A DNA stretch of 64,000 bases from Myxococcales bacterium (GTDB lineage: Bacteria; Myxococcota_A; UBA9160; SZUA-336): assembly GCA_013215565.1 (NCBI GenBank), contig JABSQV010000017.1, positions 1 through 64,000 on the forward strand, read 5' to 3'. This document shows, one piece after another, positions 30,883 through 39,306 of the stretch (position 1 is the stretch's first letter; each line of letters begins with the position of its first letter). Below the pieces are notes generated by a model. The model was not told the DNA's origin and searched no databases. It was given only the letters and a program-made list of their open reading frames with translations. Both the position numbers and the translations under genes were made by a program.

Positions 30883-31877
30883 AACGCTTCCGCGGCCTCG
30901 ACCGCCGCCAGGGCGGCCCCGCGACGCAAGTTGTCGAGCGCGATCACGAAGGCGAGGCAGTTGCTCCGCTCCGGATCCGCCCGCACGCGGCCCACCCAGA
31001 CAGAGTCGGTCCCGGTGACGCGACGCAGCGTCGGCAGTACTGCTTCCGGGAGCGGCTCGATTCCGGCGGCCTTGGCCCAGAGATCGTGCGCGCGGGCCGG
31101 CCCGAGGGCCTCGGAAAAGCGCGCATGAACACACCCGAGCACGCCCGAAAAGGCCGGAACGCGCACGCGCGTAGACTCGATCGGGAGGCCGGGAGCGGCC
31201 AACAGGCGCCGGAGCACATGCCGTAGCCGGCGTTCGCCCGAAGTTTCGCCGGCCTCGAGCAAGCCCCCGACCTCGGGAACGCAGTCGAAGGCCAGCGGTT
31301 CTGGAAAGACCCGGGCCTCGCCCGGCTCCCCCGTCATGTCTCCGAGCAGCTTGAGCGTCTGCTCGGAGAGTTCGGTCACGCCCCGACGGCCGGCCCCCGA
31401 AGCCGACTCGAGCGACACCACGGTGAGCCGTTCCAGCGGGGTCTGGTCCGCCAGTGGGCGCAGCGCAAGCCCCAGCCCGGCCGCGATCCCGCGCGGAATC
31501 GCGATCGAACGAGCCTCCGGATCTCTTGCCAGCGGCCAGAGCGGTGTCTCGGGGTCCAACTCCAGGCTGCCGCTCAGGTCGACGAGCGCCGCGCCACTCT
31601 CGCGAATCGCGGGCAGGAGCGGCTCGAGTGCTCCGGGGGCCGCGCAGAACACCAGGTCCGAATCGGCGATGCGCGAAGCATCCGTCGGCTCCGCCACGAC
31701 CTCGCTGCCCCGGAACTCGAGCCCGGCCGGCGCCCCGAAATCGCCACTGTCGTCGCTCGAGCCGAAGCAGCGGAGTTCGCCAACCGGAAACTCCCGCTCC
31801 CCGAGAATCTGGAGCAGTTCTTCTCCGACGAGCCCGGTCGCACCCAGCACCGTCACGCGCAAGTCAGCAGGCCTCAC
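30867..31877 (-). CDS. USG-1-like protein, catalytically dead aspartate-semialdehyde dehydrogenase paralogue
   Basis: The fold is that of aspartate-semialdehyde dehydrogenase: Rossmann start LRVTVLGATGLVGEELLQIL, FCAAPGALEPLLPAIRESGAALVDLSG and the SLESASGAGRRGVTELSEQT block. The catalytic PNC(S/T)T motif reads IPRGIAAG, so the nucleophilic Cys is absent. The later VPxxxGHS motif reads VPAFSGVLG, so the catalytic His is absent too. This matches the USG-1 group, whose function is unsettled, and its place next to truA agrees with E. coli usg-truA. I use the GTG at 31877, 7 bases after GGAAGG (336 residues), not the TTG at 31904. Confidence 0.88.
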   Translation of the reverse strand: MRPADLRVTVLGATGLVGEELLQILGEREFPVGELRCFGSSDDSGDFGAPAGLEFRGSEVVAEPTDASRIADSDLVFCAAPGALEPLLPAIRESGAALVDLSGSLELDPETPLWPLARDPEARSIAIPRGIAAGLGLALRPLADQTPLERLTVVSLESASGAGRRGVTELSEQTLKLLGDMTGEPGEARVFPEPLAFDCVPEVGGLLEAGETSGERRLRHVLRRLLAAPGLPIESTRVRVPAFSGVLGCVHARFSEALGPARAHDLWAKAAGIEPLPEAVLPTLRRVTGTDSVWVGRVRADPERSNCLAFVIALDNLRRGAALAAVEAAEALCGCD

Positions 31878-32034
31878 GCGGGCACCTTCCGGACTCGAAC
31901 GCAACCCATGCGATCCGGCCCCGCTCGAATTCTACGTCGGGAGCCACGGCGGACAGCAGCCGGGCCGCCTCCTCGGTGACCCCGGGTCCGATCGCGTCAC
32001 CAGGCAGCGGCAGAGCAGCCGGCAAGGCGACGCC

Positions 32035-33582
32035 TCAGACTCCGCGAAGCTGAGAGGCTCCGGCGTCCTCGCGGCGAGCCAGTTTGTTCAGCGCGTGGAT
32101 GTAGGCCTTCGCACTCGCGATCAGGATGTCGGTGTCGGCTCCCTTGCCGATCACGCGCGCCTCGTCTTCTTCGAGCGTCACCGAGACCTCTCCCTGGGCA
32201 TCGATACCGCTGGTGATCGCGTTCACGTGGTAACGCAGCAGCCGAGGGTTGCGCCCCGAGAGTTCCCGAATCGCCTGGAACACCGCATCCACCGGGCCAT
32301 CTCCGACTCGCGCGAGCTTGCTGACCTCGTCGCCCACCTGGAGTTCCACCGTCGCGCTCGGCGTCGCCAGGGTCCCGCAAACGACCGATAGATTCACCAG
32401 CTTGAAGCGCTGATCGACCTGGAGCAACTGATCCGTGATCAGCGCCTCGATGTCTTCGTTGTAGACCGTCTTCTTGGCGTCCGCGAGACTCTTGAAGCCC
32501 TGGAAGGCCCTTTCGAAATCGATCTTCTCGGTGTCGAAGCCCAACTCCCGAATCCGGTCCGCGAACGCGTGGCGCCCGGAGTGCTTGCCGAGCACCAGTT
32601 CCGTGGCTCCGCGCCCGACCGATTCCGGCGTCATGATCTCGTAGGTGAGCTTGTTCTGGAGCATGCCGTGTTGGTGAATCCCGGCCTCGTGCGCAAAAGC
32701 GTTGTCCCCGACGATCGCCTTGTTCGGCGGCACGTTGATCCCGATAACCTGTTGCAACATCCGGCTCGCGGGATAGATCTCGCGTGCCTCGATCCGCGTG
32801 TCGCAGCCTTCGTAGAACTCCGGTCGCGTGCGGAGTGCCATCACTACCTCTTCCATCGCGGTGTTGCCAGCGCGTTCCCCGATGCCGTTCAGCGTGCACT
32901 CGACCTGCCGCGCGCCGGAACGGATGGCCGCCAGCGAATTGGCAACCGCGAGCCCGAGATCGTCGTGACAGTGCACGGAGAGCCGCGCCGCATCGATACC
33001 GGGCACCTGCGCACGCAGGTAGGCGATCAGGTCCGCGTACTCCTGGGGTGTGGTGTAGCCGACGGTGTCGGGAATGTTCAGCGTCGACGCGCCCGCTTCG
33101 AGCGCGCGGCGGCAGACCTGGACCAGGAATTCCCAGTCGGAGCGGGTGGCATCTTCGGGAGAAAACTCGATGTCCTCGGTATAGCCCCGCGCCCGCTCGA
33201 CTCCGCGCGAAACCTCCTCGAGCACGCGGTCGGGTCCCATGCCGAGCTTGTCCCGCATATGGATCTCGGAGGTCGCGATGAATACGTGGATGCGCCCGCG
33301 CTCCGCGTCGCGCAGCGCTTCGGCCGCGCGGTCGATGTCGTCGTTCTGGGTGCGCGCGAGACCACAGATGACAGGCCCGTGGACCTCGCGCGCCACCGCC
33401 CGTACGGCTTCGAAGTCGCCCTGAGAAGCGATCGGAAAGCCCGCCTCGATCACGTCGACGCCAAGCTTCGCAAGTTGACGCGCGAGGATGAGCTTCTCTT
33501 CGATGTTCATGCTGCAACCGGGCGCCTGCTCGCCATCCCGAAGCGTGGTGTCGAAGATCAATACTCTAGAGTCGTCTCGCAT
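32035..33582 (-). CDS. leuA: 2-isopropylmalate synthase
   Basis: LeuA condenses acetyl-CoA with 2-oxoisovalerate, the first step of leucine synthesis. The 515-residue protein has the catalytic start FDTTLRDGEQAPGCSMNIEEKL, the metal-binding LSVHCHDDLGLAVANS, the GIGERAGNTAMEEV block, GIHQHGMLQNKLTYEIMTPESVGR and a C-terminal regulatory LeuA dimer domain (residues ~390-500) for leucine feedback. It is the last gene of the ilvB-ilvN-ilvC-psd-pssA-leuA unit, overlapping pssA by 17 bases. Confidence 0.97.
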   Translation of the reverse strand: MRDDSRVLIFDTTLRDGEQAPGCSMNIEEKLILARQLAKLGVDVIEAGFPIASQGDFEAVRAVAREVHGPVICGLARTQNDDIDRAAEALRDAERGRIHVFIATSEIHMRDKLGMGPDRVLEEVSRGVERARGYTEDIEFSPEDATRSDWEFLVQVCRRALEAGASTLNIPDTVGYTTPQEYADLIAYLRAQVPGIDAARLSVHCHDDLGLAVANSLAAIRSGARQVECTLNGIGERAGNTAMEEVVMALRTRPEFYEGCDTRIEAREIYPASRMLQQVIGINVPPNKAIVGDNAFAHEAGIHQHGMLQNKLTYEIMTPESVGRGATELVLGKHSGRHAFADRIRELGFDTEKIDFERAFQGFKSLADAKKTVYNEDIEALITDQLLQVDQRFKLVNLSVVCGTLATPSATVELQVGDEVSKLARVGDGPVDAVFQAIRELSGRNPRLLRYHVNAITSGIDAQGEVSVTLEEDEARVIGKGADTDILIASAKAYIHALNKLARREDAGASQLRGV

Positions 33583-34396
33583 CCTGACCTCTGTCCTCCG
33601 GGCCTTCTGCCGTCTCCAGTTCAGAAGCCACCGCCCGGCTGCGGAACCCGCGGACCCAGAGCACCGGGCCCGAGACGACGTAGACTGCCCCGATCGCGAA
33701 CAGGACGGGCTCGTGATAGAGCAAAACGATCACGACGGCAAAGACCAGGGCGACGAACACCGGATAAGCGTTGCGGCGATCGATCCGAATCGCCTTCAGA
33801 CTCATGTAAGGAAGCGGGCTCACCATCAGCAGCGCCAGGATCGTGAACCCGACTGTGGCCGAGGTCCCGACCAGGGCGGGCAGCGGCGCATCAAAGCCGA
33901 GCCAACCCACGAACCACACGCTCACGGCCACCATGCCCCCGGCGAAGGTGCTCGGAAGCCCCTGATAGCGCTTAGACTCCTCGACCTGTTGGTGCACGTT
34001 GAAGCGGGCCAGACGCAGCGCCGCGCAGATCGTGAACACCGCCGCGACGACCCAGGCACGCGGGCCGAGCGGGGCCAGGGCCCAACTGTAGAAGAGCACC
34101 GCCGGTGCCACACCGAAGGAGATCACGTCCGAGATCGAGTCGTACTCGATCCCGAAGGGACTCGTCGAATCCGTGGCTCGCGCAACCCGGCCGTCGAGCA
34201 TGTCCGCAATACCGGCGAGTACAATCGCGAGTGCCGCGCGTTCGTACTGCTGGTTGAACGAGAGAATGATCGACCAGAACCCGAGCAACAACGCCGAGGT
34301 GGTGATCAGATTCGGAAGCAGATAGATCGCACGTCGCTCGCGCCGCCGGCTTCGGCGTCGCCTTTTGCGCCCGCGTCCACGCTCCCGGGGGCTCAA
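33566..34396 (-). CDS. pssA: CDP-diacylglycerol-serine O-phosphatidyltransferase
   Basis: PssA makes phosphatidylserine from CDP-diacylglycerol and serine in the inner membrane; the Psd enzyme encoded just upstream then decarboxylates it. The CDP-alcohol phosphatidyltransferase motif DMLDGRVARATDSTSPFGIEYDSISD (residues ~65-90) is intact. About eight membrane segments follow. A very basic N-terminus (RERGRGRKRRRRSRRRERR) is unusual. The TTG start overlaps the psd stop (TTGA). Confidence 0.95.
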   Translation of the reverse strand: MSPRERGRGRKRRRRSRRRERRAIYLLPNLITTSALLLGFWSIILSFNQQYERAALAIVLAGIADMLDGRVARATDSTSPFGIEYDSISDVISFGVAPAVLFYSWALAPLGPRAWVVAAVFTICAALRLARFNVHQQVEESKRYQGLPSTFAGGMVAVSVWFVGWLGFDAPLPALVGTSATVGFTILALLMVSPLPYMSLKAIRIDRRNAYPVFVALVFAVVIVLLYHEPVLFAIGAVYVVSGPVLWVRGFRSRAVASELETAEGPEDRGQDARRL

Positions 34397-35061
34397 GAGA
34401 TCACCTCCGCAACGACGGTCTCTCCGCCGCGGACCCGGTCGCCCACTGCGACGCTGGGCTCGCAGCCCCGGGGCAGCAGCAGTTCTACACGTGAGCCGTA
34501 ACAGATAAGCCCGTAGCGCATACCGCGCTCAAGTTTGTCCCCCTCGTTCGCGTAGCAGACGATCCGGCGAGCAATCAGCCCCGTGATCTGCACCACCGCG
34601 ATTCGAAGTCCGGAGGCTGACTCGAGGTCGAGCCGGGACTGCAGGTTGCGGTTGGAAGCCTCCGGCCGGAACGCGGCCAGGAACCCGGAACCGCGGCGCC
34701 GCAGCGCCCGCACCTTTCCGGAAATCGGGATCCAGTTGACGTGTACGTCGAGCACCGAGAGGAAGATCGCGATCCGGTAGCCGGGACCGACCACCTCGTC
34801 GGCAGCCAGTGCTCCCGCCCCGGTCCGGGCCACCTCGAGCACGCGGCCGTCCGCGGGCGAGACCAGCCTGTGATCGCCATCCGGCACCACGCGCTCCGGG
34901 TTTCGAAAGAAGGCCAGGTTCAAGCCTGCGAGCAGCAGCAACACGCCTCCGGTCCAGGAAAAGCCGAGACCCAGGAGCCCGGCCGCAATTACGCCAAGGA
35001 CCCCCGAGAAGAGGTAACCCGGACGCGCGATCGGTCCCCGAAGTGCCTGCGGTGTCTCCAC
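34393..35061 (-). CDS. psd: Phosphatidylserine decarboxylase (short type)
   Basis: Psd converts phosphatidylserine to phosphatidylethanolamine with a pyruvoyl cofactor made by self-cleavage. At 222 residues this is the short form. The N-terminal part has a membrane hairpin (YLFSGVLGVIAAGLLGLGFSWTGGVLLLLAGLNLAFF) and FRNPERVVPDGDHRLVSPADGRV. The cleavage site is the Gly-Ser in ICYGSRVELLLP. Overlap with pssA couples the two steps of phosphatidylethanolamine synthesis. Confidence 0.95.
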   Translation of the reverse strand: METPQALRGPIARPGYLFSGVLGVIAAGLLGLGFSWTGGVLLLLAGLNLAFFRNPERVVPDGDHRLVSPADGRVLEVARTGAGALAADEVVGPGYRIAIFLSVLDVHVNWIPISGKVRALRRRGSGFLAAFRPEASNRNLQSRLDLESASGLRIAVVQITGLIARRIVCYANEGDKLERGMRYGLICYGSRVELLLPRGCEPSVAVGDRVRGGETVVAEVIS

Positions 35062-35070
35062 CGGATCCCC

Positions 35071-36087
35071 TCAGTTGCGCGAACGATCGACCAGCTTACC
35101 CTCACTCAGGAAGGGCATCAGCGATCGCAGCTGCCGCCCGACCGCCTCGAGCGGGTGCTCTTCGCCCTGACGCGTCAGCGCGTTGAAGACCGGCTTCCCC
35201 GAGCGCGTCTCCAGCAGCCATTCGCGCGCGAACTCTCCGGTCTGAATTTCCGAGAGGATCTTGCGCATCTCGCTCTTGACCTGCTCATCGACGACGCGCG
35301 GACCTCGCGTGAGGTCGCCGTACTGTGCAGTGTTCGAAATCGTATAACGCATGTTCGAGATCCCGCCCTCGTAGATGAAATCTATGATCAGTTTCATCTC
35401 GTGGATGCACTCGAAGTAGGCCATCTCGGGTGCGTAGCCCGCGTCGACCAGCGTCTCGAAACCCGCCTGCATGAGCGCGGTAAGCCCACCGCAGAGCACG
35501 GCCTGCTCACCGAACAGGTCGGTCTCCGTTTCTTCCCGGAAGCTCGTTTCGATGATGCCCGAACGTCCGGCCCCGATGCCCTTGGCGTAGGCGAGCGCGG
35601 TCTCGAGGGTATCTCCGCTCGGATCCCGGTCGACGGCCACCAGCGCAGGCACGCCCTGCCCCTTCTTGTAGAGCGCCCGCACGATGTGTCCGGGACCCTT
35701 GGGAGCCACCATGAAGACGTTCACGCCCTCCGGCGGATGAATGCAGCCGAAGTGAATGTTGAAGCCGTGCGCGAGGCCCAGGTACCGTCCCTGCTTGAGG
35801 TGTTCCGCGACATCGCTTTCGAAGATTTCGCCCATCGTCTCGTCCGGAAGCGTCAGCATCACGATGTCGGCCTCGGCCGCGACGTCGGAGACCGACAGCA
35901 CCCGGAGACCTTCGGCTTCGGCCTTGGCACGACTCGAGGAGCCCGGGCGGAGCCCGACCAGAACCTTCACGCCGCTGTCCTTCAGATTGAGTGCGTGCGC
36001 GTGGCCCTGGCTGCCGTAGCCGATCACGCCCACGGTCCGCCCCTCGAAGCGGGCCAGATCTGCATCCTTGTCGTAGTAGACCTTCAT
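35071..36087 (-). CDS. ilvC: Ketol-acid reductoisomerase
   Basis: IlvC catalyses the isomerisation and NAD(P)H-dependent reduction of acetolactate in valine, leucine and isoleucine synthesis. The 338-residue length is that of class I enzymes. It shows [46 protein letters not shown], the metal ligands in [45 protein letters not shown] and [16 protein letters not shown]. Nine bases separate it from psd and 30 from ilvN. Confidence 0.98.
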   Translation of the reverse strand: MKVYYDKDADLARFEGRTVGVIGYGSQGHAHALNLKDSGVKVLVGLRPGSSSRAKAEAEGLRVLSVSDVAAEADIVMLTLPDETMGEIFESDVAEHLKQGRYLGLAHGFNIHFGCIHPPEGVNVFMVAPKGPGHIVRALYKKGQGVPALVAVDRDPSGDTLETALAYAKGIGAGRSGIIETSFREETETDLFGEQAVLCGGLTALMQAGFETLVDAGYAPEMAYFECIHEMKLIIDFIYEGGISNMRYTISNTAQYGDLTRGPRVVDEQVKSEMRKILSEIQTGEFAREWLLETRSGKPVFNALTRQGEEHPLEAVGRQLRSLMPFLSEGKLVDRSRN

Positions 36088-36117
36088 CGATTCACCCCTC
36101 CGTACGGCAGAGGCGCC

Positions 36118-36600
36118 TCAAAGTCCGCGCGCAACCGCGACACGGCCACTCCGAACCACGTCCTCGAGTCCCAGAGGCCGGAGCATCGCCGTGAAGGCCT
36201 CTACCTTCCTCGGGCTTCCGGTCAGCTCGATCGTATATGAATCCGAACACACGTCGACGATCTTACTCCGAAAAATCTCGGCGATGCGCATCACCTCTGC
36301 GCGCGACTCGGCCTGCGTCCGTACCTTGAAGAACGCCATCTCGCGCTTGATGCAGTCGTCCGGATCGTGCTCAATGACTTTGATCACGTCGATCAGCTTA
36401 TAGAGTTGTTTGGTGATCTGCTCGAGTTCCTCATCGTTGCCGCGGGTCGCGATGGTGATCTGCGAGACCGCGGGATCGAGGCTCTCTGCGACGCAGAGGC
36501 TATCGATGTTGTAGCCGCGGGCCGAAAACAGTCCGACCACGCGAGAAAGAACACCGAACTCGTTTCTCACACGAACCGTGAGCGTGTGTTCGGTCGCCAC
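36118..36600 (-). CDS. ilvN: Acetolactate synthase small (regulatory) subunit
   Basis: IlvN binds valine and activates or inhibits the catalytic subunit IlvB. The 160-residue protein has an N-terminal ACT domain (HTLTVRVRNEFGVLSRVVGLFSARGYNIDSLCVAESLDPAVSQITIATRG) and the C-terminal IlvN domain (residues ~80-160, RAEVMRIAEIFRSKIVDVCSDSYTIELTGSPRKVEAFTAMLRPLGLEDVVRSGRVAVARG). It starts 4 bases after the ilvB stop. Confidence 0.97.
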   Translation of the reverse strand: MATEHTLTVRVRNEFGVLSRVVGLFSARGYNIDSLCVAESLDPAVSQITIATRGNDEELEQITKQLYKLIDVIKVIEHDPDDCIKREMAFFKVRTQAESRAEVMRIAEIFRSKIVDVCSDSYTIELTGSPRKVEAFTAMLRPLGLEDVVRSGRVAVARGL

Positions 36601-36604
36601 CGCT

Positions 36605-38320
36605 TCAGTCCCGATCGGGCGCTGAATGCAGCATCGCGCGAGAGGCCGCGCCGCCCGGAACCATCGGGAAACAGTTTTCGTCGCGGCCGCAGATGAAGTC
36701 CATCAGTACGGGTCCATCCAGCGCCAGCCCCTTCTCGAGCACGGCCTCTACGTCCTCGGGACGCGTCGCGCGCAGCCCGGTCATCCCGTAGGCCTCGGCG
36801 AGCTTGACCCAGTCAGGTGTGCCCCGTGGCATGTCGACCGCGGAGTAGCGACGCTCGTAGAAGAACTCCTGCCACTGTCGCACCATGCCGAGTACCCCGT
36901 TGTCGATCAGCACGATCTTGACCGGGAGGTTGTGCTCCGATGCAACCGCCAGTTCCTGCGAGTTCATCGCGAACGAGCCCTCCCCCGTAATGCAGATCAC
37001 GAGATCATCTGGACGCCCAAACTGGGCCCCGATCGCGGCCGGGAACCCGTAGCCCATGGTTCCGAGCCCCCCGGAGGTGAGCCAGTCATTCGCGGATTGC
37101 GCGTGGTAGTACTGGGCCGCCCACATCTGGTGCTGGCCGACATCGGTCGAGACCACCGCCTGGCCCTGTGTGAGCTGGTACACCTTGTCAATCACGTACT
37201 GCGGCAGGATCGGGCCGTCGGCCGGTTGCGCGTACCCGAGCGGGCGCTCGCGGTCCCAGCGCTCGACCTGCTTCCACCAGTCCGCGATCTGCTTGGAATA
37301 GGCCCCGTCGAGCGCAGCCTCGGAGTCCATCACCTTGAGAAACTTCTGGAGACTGTTCTTCGCATCACCCACGATCGGGACGTCGACGGCAACGCTCTTG
37401 CGGATCGAGGTCGGATCGATATCGACGTGGATCTTCCTCGAGTGGGGGCTGAACTTCGACAGGTCGCCGGTCACGCGATCATCAAAACGCGCCCCGATCG
37501 CGATCAGCACGTCGCACTCGTCCATGGCCATGTTCGCGCGATAGGTTCCGTGCATGCCGAGCATCCCCATCGAGAGCGGGTGGTTCCCCGGGATTCCGCC
37601 AATCCCCATCAGGGTGTACGTCACCGGGGCGCCCAGCCGCTCGACGAAGCGACGCATCTCGGCGCTCGCCCCGGAGAGGATCACGCCGCCCCCGAAGTAG
37701 ACGAGCGGACGTCGGGCTTCGAGGATCAACGACATCGCCTTCTTGATCTGGCCCCAGTGGGCCTCGTAGCGCGGCTGGTAGCTCGTGAGCGACACGTTCT
37801 TGGGGTAGTGGTAATCGGCCTCCGCACCGGTCACGTCCTTGGGCAAATCCACGACCACTGGCCCCGGGCGACCCGTCCTCGCGACGTGGAACGCCTCTTT
37901 GATGGTCGGAGCCAGGTTGCGAACGTCCTTGATCAGGTAGTTGTGCTTCACGACCGGGCGCGTGATTCCGATATTGTCGGCCTCCTGAAAGGCGTCGTTC
38001 CCGATCGCCGTGGTCGCAACCTGCCCGGTGAAGACCACGAGAGGAATGGAGTCCGTGTAGGCGGTGGCGATTCCGGTCACGGCGTTCGTCACGCCCGGCC
38101 CCGACGTCACGATCGCAACCCCGCACCTTCCCGTGGCGCGTGCGTAGCCATCGGCCATGTGCACGCCGCCCTGTTCGTGACGAACCAGCACGTGGCGCAA
38201 GTGGAGACGCTGGATCGCGTCGTAGAGGTGCAGCACCGCGCCGCCCGGATGCCCGAAGACGATTTCCACGCCCTCTTCCTGGAGCGCGCGCACGACGATG
38301 TCAGCGCCGAGCAGCTTCAT
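36605..38320 (-). CDS. ilvB: Acetolactate synthase large (catalytic) subunit
   Basis: IlvB is the thiamine diphosphate enzyme that condenses pyruvate units. The 571 residues contain the catalytic Glu in [19 protein letters not shown], the central FAD-binding domain (residues ~190-340) and the TPP/Mg motif [48 protein letters not shown]. It begins 15 bases after a DUF465 gene. An attenuation leader is not seen in that space. Confidence 0.97.
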   Translation of the reverse strand: MKLLGADIVVRALQEEGVEIVFGHPGGAVLHLYDAIQRLHLRHVLVRHEQGGVHMADGYARATGRCGVAIVTSGPGVTNAVTGIATAYTDSIPLVVFTGQVATTAIGNDAFQEADNIGITRPVVKHNYLIKDVRNLAPTIKEAFHVARTGRPGPVVVDLPKDVTGAEADYHYPKNVSLTSYQPRYEAHWGQIKKAMSLILEARRPLVYFGGGVILSGASAEMRRFVERLGAPVTYTLMGIGGIPGNHPLSMGMLGMHGTYRANMAMDECDVLIAIGARFDDRVTGDLSKFSPHSRKIHVDIDPTSIRKSVAVDVPIVGDAKNSLQKFLKVMDSEAALDGAYSKQIADWWKQVERWDRERPLGYAQPADGPILPQYVIDKVYQLTQGQAVVSTDVGQHQMWAAQYYHAQSANDWLTSGGLGTMGYGFPAAIGAQFGRPDDLVICITGEGSFAMNSQELAVASEHNLPVKIVLIDNGVLGMVRQWQEFFYERRYSAVDMPRGTPDWVKLAEAYGMTGLRATRPEDVEAVLEKGLALDGPVLMDFICGRDENCFPMVPGGAASRAMLHSAPDRD

Positions 38321-38335
38321 GACCTTCCTCGGCGC

Positions 38336-38560
38336 TCAGACGTTCTCGTAGCGAACGACGATCTCGGCGATGCGGTCCCGGCCCGCGAGCTTGCGCTTCT
38401 GGAGCAACTTCCGCTCCAGCTGCTCCTGGGGCGATAGGTATGCCCGCGAGTCGAGTGCGTGGAGGCGCGTCTCAAGGTCAAGGTGCTCCTCCCAGAGCTC
38501 GCTGAGCTCCGGGTTCCGACCGAGCAGGGACTCAATTCGGGAACGCTCGTGTTGCTCCAT
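38336..38560 (-). CDS. DUF465/YdcH-like small protein
   Basis: From the ATG at 38560 this encodes 74 residues (EQHERSRIESLLGRNPELSELWEEHLDLETRLHALDSRAYLSPQEQLERKLLQKRKLAGRDRIAEIVVRYENV). It matches the DUF465 pattern: a charged helical hairpin with the KLLQKRKLAGRDRI core. Function is unknown; the family is predicted to be coiled-coil. The 132-residue ORF in the track extends into tsaB and has no start codon support between. It lies between tsaB (33 bases) and ilvB (15 bases). Confidence 0.8.
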   Translation of the reverse strand: MEQHERSRIESLLGRNPELSELWEEHLDLETRLHALDSRAYLSPQEQLERKLLQKRKLAGRDRIAEIVVRYENV

Positions 38561-38592
38561 GAATTCGCGAAAAAACTCCCTGATTCCATAAG

Positions 38593-39300
38593 TTACGGGT
38601 TCCCTCCGCCGGTGTCCAGCCGCTTTTCGAGCGCCTCCGGAACACGCAGATAGCGAAGCCGCAGTTCGGATGGGCGCAGGCTCCGGCCCGCGTGCATCAA
38701 CCGCTCTCCGAGCAGGCCGACCTCCGCCGCACACGGTCTGCCGGCGTCCGCCGGCAGCACCAACGCCCCGGATCCCAGCACACTCTCGATCTCATTCCGG
38801 TAGAGCTGGGCCCCGGGCCCGAGCAGCCAGACACGTCCCTCGCCCGAGAGCCCGCGAAGCCAGGGGAGCGGATCCGCAACCCGATCCTCCTGCAATTCTC
38901 GCGCGCCCGGTCCGTAGAGGCCCGCGTAGAGCTGGCCCTTGCGCGCGTCCAGGAGCGTTGCGATGCGCGCCCCGGGATCGGACTGGGCCGCCACTGCACG
39001 CAGCGAGAGCGCCGCCAGCGTCGGGACCGGCACCACGCGACGCTCGGTGCCGAAGCAGAGCCCGAGAGCGGTCGCGAGCCCGACCCGGAGCCCCGTGAAC
39101 GATCCGGGGCCGATCGAGATCGCGATCGTAGCCACGTCGTCGAGACTGGCGTGTCGCTCGGCGAGCAGGCGGTCGATCCCCTCGAGCAGCCAGGTGGCGT
39201 GCGACCGCGGCCCCTCACCCGTGCGCTCCCCGATCACCCGCGCATCCTCGACCAGGGCAACGCCACCCGTGTCGGTCGCCGTCTCCAGGGCCAGCAGCAT
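38593..39300 (-). CDS. tsaB: tRNA threonylcarbamoyladenosine biosynthesis protein TsaB
   Basis: TsaB is the non-catalytic partner of TsaD in making t6A37 in tRNAs. The 235-residue protein has the actin-like fold start LLALETATDTGGVALVED, the GPRSHATWLLEGIDRLL segment and the hallmark AISIGPGSFTGLRVGLATALGLCFG. TsaD, TsaC and TsaE are not in the window. It begins 6 bases after rseP. Confidence 0.95.
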   Translation of the reverse strand: MLLALETATDTGGVALVEDARVIGERTGEGPRSHATWLLEGIDRLLAERHASLDDVATIAISIGPGSFTGLRVGLATALGLCFGTERRVVPVPTLAALSLRAVAAQSDPGARIATLLDARKGQLYAGLYGPGARELQEDRVADPLPWLRGLSGEGRVWLLGPGAQLYRNEIESVLGSGALVLPADAGRPCAAEVGLLGERLMHAGRSLRPSELRLRYLRVPEALEKRLDTGGGNP

Positions 39301-39306
39301 CGGCGT

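Noticed and set aside
30867-31877. Annotation as a functional aspartate-semialdehyde dehydrogenase
   Set aside because: Both the catalytic Cys and the catalytic His motifs are changed, so only the fold is supported.
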